A stretch of DNA of 64,000 nucleotides from Nesterenkonia ebinurensis (GTDB taxonomy: Bacteria > Actinomycetota > Actinomycetes > Actinomycetales > Micrococcaceae): positions 307,968 through 371,967 of the forward strand of contig NZ_VWNF01000032.1 of the NCBI RefSeq assembly GCF_008711175.1. Reading direction: 5' to 3'. This document shows, one piece after another, positions 55,284-63,885 of this stretch. The notes beneath the pieces are model-generated. The model was not told where the DNA came from. It ran no database searches and saw only the letters and a list, made by a program, of their open reading frames with translations. The translations under genes and the position numbers were made by a program. The stretch's first letter is position 1. Every line of letters begins with the position of its first letter.

Positions 55284-56186
55284 TCAGCGGTAGCCGGTGG
55301 GATTGGCGGGAAGGCCGGCGTCTTGGACCTCGACCACATACCTCCAACAGTCAGGCGCTGAGCCGTCAAGGTCAGTGAACGAGTATTGACGGGCCAATGC
55401 GCCTGAAGAGGTGGAGTTTCCAGCGGCGGTGGCGGTCTGGATCGGCGGCTAAGGCGGCGATGCCGCGTCCGAGATACCGAGGTGTCTCGGATATCGCGAA
55501 GTGCGGCTCGTGGGCACAGGCTTTTGCCAGGTTTCCTCTGTGACTCCAAAATGATCGAGCATCATCTCTGAGCGCAGCCAGCCCGGGGTGACACACACCG
55601 CGGTCCCGCGGTGAGGGACCAGTTCGCGTGCCCAAGTCTTGGCCAGCCGAATGGGCGCGGATTTGGCCAGGTCATAGAAAGCGCTGAGACGATAGTGACT
55701 GGCGTTGTACTCCTCGGTGCCGTCAGTGATTTCGACCACGAGACCACCTTCGTTCTTGATCAGCAGCGGCAACGCGTGATGGGTGGTGATCAGGTGGGTG
55801 TCGATGGCCAAACGCAGCATCCGCAGCCCATCCTCGAGGGGTGCTCCCAGACAGGGGTATCAAACACCGTCAGCAACTCGCCGCCCCAAATGTCATTGAC
55901 AAGGATATCGAGGCGTCCATGTTCGGCATCGATCTGAGCTACCAGCGCTGCTACCTGCTCGGAGTCTAGATGGTCGGTGGGAACAGCTATTCCCACTCCT
56001 CCTGCGGCAGTGACCAGTTCACCGGTTTCCTCGATCGTCTCTGGGCGGGCATACTCCGAGGACGAGAACCGTGTGCTCCGGCCGGTGACGTAGACGGTGG
56101 CTCCAGCAACACCGAGTTCGACAGCGATTCCGCGGCCAGCACCACGAGTCGCTCCAGCCAGAAAATTGTGTGGGGTGGTCTGGAAG
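55284..56186 (-). pseudogene. Short-chain dehydrogenase (SDR) with several frameshifts
   Basis: Pieces in successive frames rebuild one SDR. They are the TGxxxGxG-like LAGATRGAGRGIAVELGV, DAEHGRLDILVNDIWGGELL, the substrate region ASHYRLSAFYDLAKSAPIRL (YxxxK replaced by YDLAK), and TAVCVTPGWLRSEMM. The C-terminal ARQYSFTDLDGSAPDCWRYV follows. At least three frame changes and a missing start show a dead gene. Confidence 0.8.
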
Positions 56187-56252
56187 CCTAGAGGGCATGT
56201 CTCGTTTCCAGACTCTTTCTCATTCCAGGCCGTAGGAAGCCACCGATATAAA

Positions 56253-56720
56253 TCAATGGTGTGCCTTCAGATTCCTGGGTATCCTGCCTTCAGCGGCTGC
56301 GCGATGACCTTCTTTGAGTCCTGTAGCAAGTTCCTCCGGGGTGAGGAGAGGTTGGAGCGCTTCGAACGCTCGGCGCAGGTCGGGGTGGGAGCCCGTTTTA
56401 GGAGTGTTCGGGGAATCTGAGTGTGGATCACGTGCCGCCAGGGCAGAGCCGAGAAGGCGGCTGGCCTGGCGGGGGTCTCCGGTGAGGGCCAATGCGCAGG
56501 CTAGACCTTCCAGGGCCGGGGCTGCTGTAGGTGGGGAGCCTGTTCTTAGAGCCAGCTCAAGGGCCTGGTTGTGTGCAGTCCAAGCGGCGGTGAGATCACC
56601 GTTTGCTTCAGCGAGGTAGCCTTGCTCCACTAGTGCCAGGGTATGCAGCATCGGTTGTGGTCTTGTGCCGACTAGTTCGTACCAAGTCGTCAGATGTTCG
56701 GCTGCACGCTTGAGCCTGCC
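56253..56720 (-). pseudogene. TPR-rich regulator fragment
   Basis: Helical repeats (HTLALVEQGYLAEANGDLTA, LEGLACALALTGDPRQASRL and RRAFEALQPLLTPEELATGL) match the C-terminal tail of large LuxR/SARP-type ATPase regulators. The rest of such a gene (usually several kb) is missing. The DNA upstream reads as unrelated sequence. Confidence 0.55.
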
Positions 56721-56796
56721 ATAGAGCCCTACGAAGTCTGACGAGCAAAACCGAAAGACACGGGCGGCTTTGACACCAGGACCGAGGCAACAAAAC

Positions 56797-57045
56797 CTAA
56801 ACCTCAGCTTCGCTCCAAGCCGCCCGTGCCGCATCCCACACCCCAGTCTTCTCGACGGCCTCGATTGCGCCATCCAATCTGTCGCTTTTCAGTCCTGGAA
56901 GCGTCGCGGTCGCCGCGACAGCAGGCCCGATCAGTGGCACAGAGTGTGAACGCACCCGGCCTGGTGCCGCTAAGTCTGGAGACGTGGTGGAGCCACCGCC
57001 GTTGGCTGGATCCACTCCGGCAGGCAGGAGAGTTATTTCAACCAT
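56797..57045 (-). CDS. Unknown small protein
   Basis: This 82-residue frame starts MVEITLLPAGVDPANGGGST and ends AARAAWSEAEV, with no family I recognise. It could be the N-terminus of a lost gene or non-coding. Confidence 0.3.
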   Translation of the reverse strand: MVEITLLPAGVDPANGGGSTTSPDLAAPGRVRSHSVPLIGPAVAATATLPGLKSDRLDGAIEAVEKTGVWDAARAAWSEAEV

Positions 57046-57179
57046 CCAAAGACTTGCTTAACCTTACAGTGTTACTTTAGTGTGCTGGGTGATGCTTCTG
57101 GAGTCGATCCACAGAAGTGACGTCACAGCCATCCAGTGATCAACAGGCGCCGTAGAGCGGCACCGCAAAGGAGGTTCTC

Positions 57180-57794
57180 ATGTTCAGAAAGATTGGCATC
57201 ATCACCGGAAGCACCCGGCCGGGACGGAAGTCCCTGGCAATTGCTCAATGGGTTCAGCAACATGCCCAGCAACGCACTGATGCAGATTTCGACATCGTTG
57301 ATATTGCGGAGTTCAAACTTCCTCTGCTGGATGAGGCAATCCCGTCTAGTGCCGGGCAATACGAGCACACGCACACACAGAACTGGGCAGCTGCGATCGA
57401 TTCCTACGACGGGTATATCTTTGTCGCCCCGGAATACGGCCACTCGATCAGCGGTGCATTGAAGAACGCGCTCGACTTCGTCGGTCCTGAATGGAATGAC
57501 AAAGCTGCTGGCTTCGTCTGCTACGGAGCAGGCGAAGGTGTGCGCGCAGGCGAGCACCTTCGCCTTATCGCAGCAGAACTGCAGATGGCAACAGTCCGGG
57601 CGCAAGTCGGCCTGTCTTTGCACAGTGACTTTAAGAATTTCGAGACGTTCTCGCCGGTTCCACTAAGAAATCAGCAGCTGGATCTGATGGTCGAGCAGGT
57701 GATTCGCTGGTCAACGGCTCTAGCCCGTCTCCGGGAGGTTGAGCGTGGCGATTCTTTGCTGGGTGCGTCATCTACCCGTGTTGCCTCACTCTGA
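57180..57794 (+). CDS. NADPH-dependent FMN reductase
   Basis: The intact 204-residue flavodoxin-fold reductase has the FMN-phosphate loop GIITGSTRPGRKSLAIAQ, the isoalloxazine loop FVAPEYGHSISGALKNALDF and AGFVCYGAGEGVRAGEHLR. It reduces FMN, quinones or azo compounds with NAD(P)H. It is a paralogue of the broken copy at 53.1-53.7 kb. The start is ATG 57180, after AAAGGAGG. Confidence 0.9.
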   Translation: MFRKIGIITGSTRPGRKSLAIAQWVQQHAQQRTDADFDIVDIAEFKLPLLDEAIPSSAGQYEHTHTQNWAAAIDSYDGYIFVAPEYGHSISGALKNALDFVGPEWNDKAAGFVCYGAGEGVRAGEHLRLIAAELQMATVRAQVGLSLHSDFKNFETFSPVPLRNQQLDLMVEQVIRWSTALARLREVERGDSLLGASSTRVASL

Positions 57795-57804
57795 GGCGCT
57801 CTCC

Positions 57805-58011
57805 GTGCTGTGGAAGAGTAGCCCCTCGTCCTCGCACTGCGTTTGGTGTCGAGGAGGTTTCTGGAGGCGTTGGGCACAACGAATCACGAGAAAGAAGGTG
57901 CTCTGCCACGATTGCGCCGAGGCCCTCGACCGACTCCAGGCCCAACATGATGAGGCCGCGCATCGCCGCGAGAAGGCGATATTGGCCTACTACTCCGGTG
58001 CTAGGTTCTAA
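57805..58011 (+). CDS. Small Cys-pair (zinc-ribbon-like) protein candidate
   Basis: From GTG 57805 a 68-residue frame holds HCVWC and LCHDC, a CxxC-x20-CxxC arrangement suited to one zinc, followed by a basic, helical tail (EALDRLQAQHDEAAHRREKA). It starts 10 bp after the FMN reductase stop. No family is recognised. Confidence 0.4.
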   Translation: MLWKSSPSSSHCVWCRGGFWRRWAQRITRKKVLCHDCAEALDRLQAQHDEAAHRREKAILAYYSGARF

Positions 58012-58124
58012 GCCCGGCTTGTTGACCTCTAAGGGCGGCGAGAATGCCGTGGACAATGTTGAAGGCAAGGTCGGAATCCTTGGAACCAGACTTTTGTCGG
58101 TGCTGAGTATTGGGGTCTGGTCCG

Positions 58125-58757
58125 CTATCGATTCGAGTCGTGCTCGAGAAGTGCCGTCAGTCCAGCGGCTAGGATCTGGCCGGGATCGCGTGGGTGTTCG
58201 GCGTATAGGTCGGCGTAGTGTGGGGCAACGTCTGGGTTGATGGGAGACGGGTGCTCGTCGGTGGCCACAGGGCTGGTGAGGGCGCTGCCGATGACAAAGT
58301 TTGAGGCCGCAGCCGCGGTCCCAACAGGATCTGGGACCCCGTTCTGGGTAAGCAGAATGATCATACGTTCGGAGAGCCGGAGATAGTTCGGTCCACGTGG
58401 AGCACGAAATCCAATGACCTGACAGGCCCATCGGTGACGGCACAGATGACGGTGTACGGCAATGAGCAAGTCGAAGATGCTCGAACCCTCGAGACATCTT
58501 TCGACGCCGGTGTCTTGGCCCAGAGCATGATCGAGAGCCAGGTCGAATAGGTCATCGACGGAACTGATCCGCGAGTACAGGCTCGGTGCGGCTACATCCA
58601 GTCGTGAGGCTACCGCTCGAATCGTCAATGCGCGCAGTCCCCCAGTATCTAGCAAGGCCACAGATTCGCGGGCGATGGCATCTATGGCAACCGCTCGGTT
58701 GCGATGCACCGGTTTTTGATGTTCCCAGAAACTCACACAGCACAGCCTACCGCTCAT
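58125..58757 (-). CDS. TetR/AcrR family regulator
   Basis: The 210-residue protein has a TetR helix-turn-helix (LRALTIRAVASRLDVAAPSL plus YSRI) and a TetR_C domain. It is divergent from the GNAT gene, with 26 bp between start codons. The shared region includes CTATCTATGTTAG, a likely operator also present before the CPBP gene at 49.5 kb. Confidence 0.87.
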   Translation of the reverse strand: MSGRLCCVSFWEHQKPVHRNRAVAIDAIARESVALLDTGGLRALTIRAVASRLDVAAPSLYSRISSVDDLFDLALDHALGQDTGVERCLEGSSIFDLLIAVHRHLCRHRWACQVIGFRAPRGPNYLRLSERMIILLTQNGVPDPVGTAAAASNFVIGSALTSPVATDEHPSPINPDVAPHYADLYAEHPRDPGQILAAGLTALLEHDSNR

Positions 58758-58761
58758 TATG

Positions 58762-58799
58762 CTATCTATGTTAGTTTACGTTCATGTTGAATGCTTCTC
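58762..58799 (+). repeat. Copied promoter/start segment (copy B)
   Basis: This is the partner of 49453-49490 (35 of 38 bp the same, opposite strand). It holds the ATG and first codons of the GNAT gene (MLNAS, the same as CPBP). Confidence 0.85.
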
Positions 58800-59371
58800 T
58801 TCTCCCACTCAGCAACGACCGCGCCAGTATCCGTCCACTCCATCCCAATGACGCCACCGCATTTGCGCAAGGCACTAAAGACCCACTGGTACAGGAGTAT
58901 GCGCACTTACCCGAGTCTTCCTACACGCCGGACTCCGCGGCGGCAATGATCCACGGTGATGCTTCAGCAGGTTTAGAGCGCGGGGACTTAGCTGTTCTGG
59001 CCATCGCCGAACCTATGGACGGCACGTTCGCCGGAAGTCTAGTGTTCTTCAACGTAGCTGCTGAATCAGCTGAGGTCGGATTCTGGGTCCATCCTGAGTA
59101 TCGCGGAAGCGGTATGTCAGCTGCCGCCCTTGAGTTATCCGTGGATTTTGCCAGACATAGTGAGCTGAAAAAACTCACTGCTCGTACCGCAATAGAGAAC
59201 ACTCCTTCACAGTACGTTCTTGCCAGGGCCGGGTTTCACGAAGTCTCACGCGGGCGCGGTACCACACCCTCAGGCTCGGTCATTGACCTCATCCACTACG
59301 CCCGAAGCCTCGACGAGTCGGCACTGGGTCGGGAGCTCGATCCGGCAGGCACTGGTAGTGCGCCTGACTGA
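58784..59371 (+). CDS. GNAT family N-acetyltransferase
   Basis: The 195-residue acetyltransferase resembles RimJ/RimL-type enzymes: IRPLHPNDATAFAQGTKDPL at the start, AEVGFWVHPEYRGSGMSAAA as the acetyl-CoA motif (RGSGMS is the pyrophosphate loop) and NTPSQYVLARAGFHEV near the end. It could acetylate a protein N-terminus or a drug. It is divergent from a TetR regulator. Its first codons and upstream region are shared with the CPBP gene. Confidence 0.88.
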   Translation: MLNASLLPLSNDRASIRPLHPNDATAFAQGTKDPLVQEYAHLPESSYTPDSAAAMIHGDASAGLERGDLAVLAIAEPMDGTFAGSLVFFNVAAESAEVGFWVHPEYRGSGMSAAALELSVDFARHSELKKLTARTAIENTPSQYVLARAGFHEVSRGRGTTPSGSVIDLIHYARSLDESALGRELDPAGTGSAPD

Positions 59372-59449
59372 ACTTCGGCGTCACATCTTATCGGACAGAA
59401 GTCTCACGAGCGACCTGTTACACATTGGCGCATGTTTGATGAAGGGGTC

Positions 59450-59788
59450 ATGAGAAGCCACACCCTGGAACTGCGACGAGGAACCGGGACGCTGGCCTGT
59501 CTGATTGAACTGGAGGCTGCCCAGTATGGATACGGGCTACTGGAGAATCTGACTGCAGCCGGTATCGACATCGATGGCAACACCCTGTACCCGATGTTCA
59601 GACGACTTGAGAAACAGGGGCTGCTAACCAGCCAATGGAACACCCAGCAGCAACGCCCGCGAAAGTTCTACCAGATCACCCCAGCAGGCCAAGAGGTCAA
59701 GACCCACCTGTTGGCCGAATGGAGGACGATCACTGCGACACTCGATCGGCTCACCACACAAGACTCCACCACCGGCGAATACATCTAA
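59450..59788 (+). CDS. PadR family regulator
   Basis: The protein (MRSHTLELRRGTGTLACLIE, 112 residues; a longer start at 59432 is possible) has the PadR winged helix (QYGYGLLENLTAAGIDIDGN, TLYPMFRRLEKQGLLTSQW, RKFYQITPAGQEV) and a short dimerisation helix. The next gene encodes a HAAS membrane protein 11 bp away. PadR-HAAS pairs commonly regulate an ABC transporter, which is truncated here. Confidence 0.9.
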   Translation: MRSHTLELRRGTGTLACLIELEAAQYGYGLLENLTAAGIDIDGNTLYPMFRRLEKQGLLTSQWNTQQQRPRKFYQITPAGQEVKTHLLAEWRTITATLDRLTTQDSTTGEYI

Positions 59789-59799
59789 GGAGTACCATA

Positions 59800-60768
59800 A
59801 TGACAACCCTGACAGAGCGCTATGTCGATGAAGTGGCCCGGTACCTGCCACAGGACCGTCAGGACGATATTCGTGATGAGCTCCACGGGTTAATCACCGA
59901 GACCGTGGAATCACGCACACACCAGAGTCAGGACCACCAGGTGGCAGAACACCAGGTGCTGACCGAGATGGGTGAGCCGGCACAGTTAGCAGCCAGCTAC
60001 ACCGACCGATCAATGACGCTGATCGGTCCCCGTCTCTACCGGTCCTACATCAGCCTGCTGAAAGTCCTGCCGGGCACCGTTGTTCCCCTGTTCACAGTCG
60101 GGTATGCCGTCCTTGAACTCACAGACGGCAGGGACTTCACTGACATCCTGGCCTCCAGTGCACTAGTCGGGCTGAACCTCGGTGCCCAGCTGTTTACCCT
60201 GGTCACCGTGGTCTTCGTCATCCTGGACAGAACAGACAGAACACCGGACGCCAAGTGGAGTCCCTCCCAACTGCCGAAGAACAGGCCAGCGTCCACCAAG
60301 GACGCGAAACCAGGCAGGGCAGCCACAGCATGGCTGGGTCTGAGCATCGCGGTCCAAGTTGCCGTATTCATCCTGATCGTATGGCAACACCGAGCCGCAC
60401 CATACACACTCGATGATGGTAGCCAGGTGCCGGTACTGGAACCGGAATTGTTCTCCGGATGGATCTGGCCAATCCTGACCGGACTGGCAGCAGTAATCAT
60501 CCTCGACGTCCTCCGCGCCGCAGGCAGAACCTGGACCATCCGGTTCGCAGCAATCTACACCGTAGCCCAAGGGTTGTTCTTCCTTCCCTTGGCATGGGTG
60601 TTCTCCCAACAGCTGATCTTCGACCAACGGTTCCTGGATCATTTCAACAACCACGGTTGGCACACCCCTGATGAGTTCTACACCGGCATAGCTCTAATCC
60701 TGATCATCTGGTTCTGCTGGACCACATTCGACCAGTTCCGCACTTCCCGTCAGGCAGATCACCGGTGA
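59800..60768 (+). CDS. HAAS-domain signalling membrane protein
   Basis: The 322-residue protein (ATG 59800 after AAGGAG) starts with a HAAS domain (about 1-70: RYVDEVARYLPQDRQDDIRD, ADxxxEL-type helices). About six membrane helices follow (for example LKVLPGTVVPLFTVGYAVLE and AWLGLSIAVQVAVFILIVWQ). HAAS proteins work with PadR regulators, usually as partners that sense the membrane state. The stop overlaps the next GTG by four bases. Confidence 0.82.
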   Translation: MTTLTERYVDEVARYLPQDRQDDIRDELHGLITETVESRTHQSQDHQVAEHQVLTEMGEPAQLAASYTDRSMTLIGPRLYRSYISLLKVLPGTVVPLFTVGYAVLELTDGRDFTDILASSALVGLNLGAQLFTLVTVVFVILDRTDRTPDAKWSPSQLPKNRPASTKDAKPGRAATAWLGLSIAVQVAVFILIVWQHRAAPYTLDDGSQVPVLEPELFSGWIWPILTGLAAVIILDVLRAAGRTWTIRFAAIYTVAQGLFFLPLAWVFSQQLIFDQRFLDHFNNHGWHTPDEFYTGIALILIIWFCWTTFDQFRTSRQADHR

Positions 60769-60947
60769 GTACCCATGCCATCACACTTGATCAGGTTCTA
60801 TCACCATGGCCAGCGGTGAGCACCGACGCTGGCTGCGCGTCAACGGTTGGATTCCATATTCGAGCTAAGTCGAAAGGTGCCCCGGAAGAGCTGGTGACCG
60901 CAGAGTGCAGGCACACCGACCACAGGACCGGAACCCCAGCAGCATGA
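60765..60947 (+). pseudogene. Truncated third gene of the PadR-HAAS operon (ABC ATPase start?)
   Basis: The GTG overlaps the HAAS stop (GTGA). The first residues STHAITLDQVL look like the N-terminal strand of an ABC ATPase, but similarity ends by residue 12 and the frame closes after 60 codons. The expected partner ATPase has been lost. Confidence 0.4.
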
Positions 60948-60959
60948 CCAGTCACGACC

Positions 60960-61168
60960 CGACCAACGAGGGTACTGTCGAGTCGGGTTCCACCACCTCC
61001 GTGGTGTGGGCGGATCCTGTGCACTCTTACACCCGCGCACTGCTGGCAGCGATCCCGCACCCGGATGGGCAGGGTGTTCTGCCTGAGGCTCCCGCGGCCG
61101 AGTCTCCTGAGGAATCGACTATTCATCTGCCCGAAGCCCTGGACCGGAATGAAAGGTTGTCACTATGA
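60960..61168 (+). pseudogene. Oligopeptide ABC ATPase C-terminal fragment (OppF/DppF-like)
   Basis: ADPVHSYTRALLAAIPHPDG matches the conserved PxHPYTRALLAAIP element after the ATPase core of peptide transporters. Everything before is gone. The stop overlaps the next ATG (ATGA), as in a former operon. Confidence 0.7.
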
Positions 61169-61335
61169 ACACGGACCCCGATTCGACAGTTGCTGCAGAA
61201 ACTGACGGGCAGGCTTTCATTCAACAACGCATCTACCGAGTGATCGACGCTCTAGCGACCTCGGAAACCGATGCACTGATCGTGACCCCATCCACCGACT
61301 TCGCCTATCTCACCGGCATCCGGCCACCCATCCGC
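61165..61335 (+). pseudogene. M24 (Xaa-Pro-type) peptidase N-terminal fragment
   Basis: RIYRVIDALATSETDALIVT then STDFAYLTGIRPPIRERHRP is the start of a creatinase-N/M24 peptidase. The frame then breaks. With the fragment before it, this is what remains of a peptide uptake and cleavage operon. Confidence 0.65.
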
Positions 61336-61390
61336 GAACGGCACCGACCCCCGGCACGGACCCATCCGAATATATCCAGGACTTGCAGCC

Positions 61391-61543
61391 ATGCAATCAC
61401 TGCTGCTGACCACCGCCTCAGACCTCACGTGGTCACAACGTCTCTATGAGCTGATTTCGGACTACCAGGCTGTCCCTCAGCAAGCGATGGGATTCCCAGC
61501 AGACTGGCGCCATGAAAGGTTCTGGAACCTAACTTTCAGCTGA
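61391..61543 (+). pseudogene. Abi_2-type abortive infection protein, C-terminal fragment
   Basis: The 50 codons from ATG 61391 include WSQRLYELISDYQAVPQQAM then GFPADWRHERFW, the usual ending of Abi_2 (AbiD/AbiF-like) phage-defence proteins (W-x-x-R-L...MGFPxxWxxxxxW). The main body is missing. Confidence 0.6.
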
Positions 61544-61816
61544 AGCAACCTGCGGGCGCGGGAGAGGCCTTCAGCGACGCCCTGGCCTGTTGAATATGGT
61601 GGCCATTGTGGTGGCCATTTTGCTCAACATCCACCGATTCCGACCGACGCCCACCGACATGCAGAACTGCAAAACCCCAGGTCAGGTGACGCCGACCGAC
61701 ATCCACCGATTTCGGAAGAACCAGCTCAGGAGATCTTCTATAACAATGGTCGCCACCCATCACCTCAGGATCTGCCATCTCGAGATTCTCCCCTTATGAT
61801 GACGAACTTCCGCCTC
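61544..61816. other. No recognised gene; short internal repeats
   Basis: CATCCACCGATT(C/T)C occurs twice (about 61629 and 61700), with CCGACCGAC near each. Nothing else can be supported. Confidence 0.5.
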
Positions 61817-62236
61817 TCAGTCATCTATCTCGTGGTGCGCCGCCCGCAATACGACGAGAGGCACGTGCGCGCCCTCCCTGGACTCTTGCGTTTCCACGGC
61901 GGCGTCCGTGGCGCGCAGTAATTTCAGTCCTCCCTGACGTCGTTCCTTGCCCATCCGAGCGCCGACGTGCCGCAGTTCCACCCCGTCGGCGCCGGCGACG
62001 AAGATCTCACGGTAGAGCTCCCTTGCCCTCAGCTAGGCCTTCCTTTCCCAGGGCCGGGCATCTGCAGGAGTAGCCAGAAGCTGAGGGACGGCCACTGCGT
62101 CCAAAGCCTGCTGGTAGGCGACTGATTCTGCGTAACCAGCTGGATCATTGGCAGCCCACTCTTGGCGGCGGGCCTGACGGATCACCTGTACTCTCCAGCT
62201 GGGATTCCGCGCCGTAGCCTCACTCCATGGCTGCAT
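61817..62236 (-). pseudogene. Unknown gene after the integrase, interrupted by TAG
   Basis: From ATG 62236 the frame reads MQPWSEATARNPSWRVQVIR then RQEWAANDPAGYAESVAYQQ, up to a TAG at 62033-62035. The same frame continues with YREIFVAGADGVELRHVGAR then MGKERRQGGLKLLRA to a TGA at 61817. The intact gene would code for about 139 residues and overlap the integrase 3' end. CAG to TAG would explain the stop. Its place suggests an island accessory factor. The family is unknown. Confidence 0.5.
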
Positions 62237-63500
62237 CCTCATCCTCCTTTGCCGCTTCACCGGACTTCGAGTCCTGACAGCCGGCTTCCTCCGTGCCCTC
62301 TTCCGAGGCGGGGTGGCCCAGTTCCTGCAAGAGATCTGCGTGGCTGATCCGGCTTTTGTCCTTGGCGATGTAGTGCTTCTCCGTGATCGCCAAGGACCTA
62401 TGCCCAAGCTGCCGTTGGGCCCATTCGCCCTTGAGATGCGTTGCTATGGTTCTACGCATGGCGTGGTGAGTAACCCGTTCGCGGAGAGACACGTCCAGCC
62501 CTTCGCACTCCATCGCACGGTTCAGCGCTCGTCCGACGGACTGTCGGCGGATGATGTTCCCGGTCCGTGTAGCGAAGACCAGCACCTCATCCATGTGGTT
62601 CTGCTGACGCTCTCAGAGCACATCGACCAGGAACTGTGGAATCTCGAGCTCACGGACATCTTCGGTCTTGGTAGGACCGATCCACAACTTACCCTTGGTC
62701 CGTGGCTCCTTCGCAGCCCTATGAATCAGGACCCACGGCACCTCCTCCTCAAGATGGACGTCCTCCCAATGGAGGCCCAATGCCTCTGAGATGCGGCATC
62801 CCGTGCCTGCTAGGAACTCGAAGATGTCGCGCACATACTCTCAAGTCGGCCCAGTACGTTCAGCACTAGGAACAGCCCACTTGACCAGGGCCTGACGCAC
62901 TCGATCGACTTCAGTGACCTCAAGCGCGTCCGGCTCCTTGGCCTTGGAGCACAGGCCGTCAGTGTCAACATCGGCAAGTGGGTTCTTCTCCATCCAGGAG
63001 TTCTTCCTGGCAAAGACCAGCGCCTTCTTCAGGATGGTGACCGAGCGCTGTGCGTTGGCCTTTCCTTTGCTCGAGTCTGGATCCACCATCGGCCACAGCG
63101 CTTCTTCAAGCATGTAGGGAGTCAGTTCAGCCAGCGTTCGTTCTCCCAGACGAGGAACCAATACTCGCTCAATGACCTCTGCGTACTCCTCAAGTGTGTT
63201 TTCACTGAGGGCCTTCTTGCCATGGCGCTGCGGGTGCTTCACCGTCGGATACCAGCGGTCGATGAGGGCCTCGACTGTGAGTCGCTCGGCCTCTGCGGGA
63301 CCACGGTTCCAGGAGGCCCGCAACTCGCCCCACTTTCGCTTCAGGTTCGACTCAGCCTTGCCCTTGGTGCGGCCCGTGGCGGTGAGAGTCTTCACCTCGT
63401 CGCTGAGCAACGGCTTGTACTGGAACCTCGCGCGCCAGTGTCCCCGGCCCTGTTCGTTGTAGGTGTAGATCTTGCCGTGATCGCCACGCAGGATATGCAT
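62220..63500 (-). pseudogene. int: Tyrosine integrase with two in-frame TGA codons
   Basis: Reading through TGA at 62841-62843 and 62613-62615 gives one 426-residue phage-type integrase. It comprises an N-terminal arm-binding part, a core-binding SAM-like domain (TVEALIDRWYPTVKHPQRHG, LSENTLEEYAEVIERVLVPR) and the catalytic domain. That domain has Arg in GTGCRISEALGLHW, HxxR in THHAMRRTIATHL, and Tyr in QLGHRSLAITEKHYIAK. Start ATG 63500 (MHILRGDHGKIYTYNEQ) is chosen. All catalytic residues lie after the first stop. Both TGAs fit single CGA-to-TGA changes (Arg). It lies next to tRNA-Pro, its integration target. Confidence 0.88.
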
Positions 63501-63622
63501 CTCGGAGGACTCCTCCCTGGCTCCCGTGGAGCCGCTCTGAATCAATGTCAGAGAGGGAGTGTCCGGATGGACTGATGAACCGGCAGCGGCAGGGCCTGCG
63601 AATCCGTACACTTTTTCGTACA

Positions 63623-63766
<144 letters not shown>

Positions 63767-63830
63767 TGTGTTTTGCCAAGCGCCAATATTACCGTGATTC
63801 CGGGGATCCGGCGAACTGACGGCAGAGGCA

Positions 63831-63874
63831 ACTGAGGCCCGAAACCGGCGTCGTTGCTGGTTTCGGGCCTCAGT
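63831..63874 (-). terminator. Terminator after 5S rRNA
   Basis: A perfect 16-bp stem (63831-63846 with 63859-63874) lies just after the 5S rRNA 3' end on the minus strand and probably ends the rRNA operon. Confidence 0.8.
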
Positions 63875-63885
63875 CTTTTAGTGTG

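Noticed and set aside
61590..61799. Repeated CATCCACCGATT units as a CRISPR-like array
   Set aside because: There are only two copies with irregular spacing and no spacers or cas genes.
62220..63500. TGA as selenocysteine or reassigned codon in the integrase
   Set aside because: No SECIS-like element was seen, TGA is a normal stop in neighbouring genes, and Arg suits both positions.
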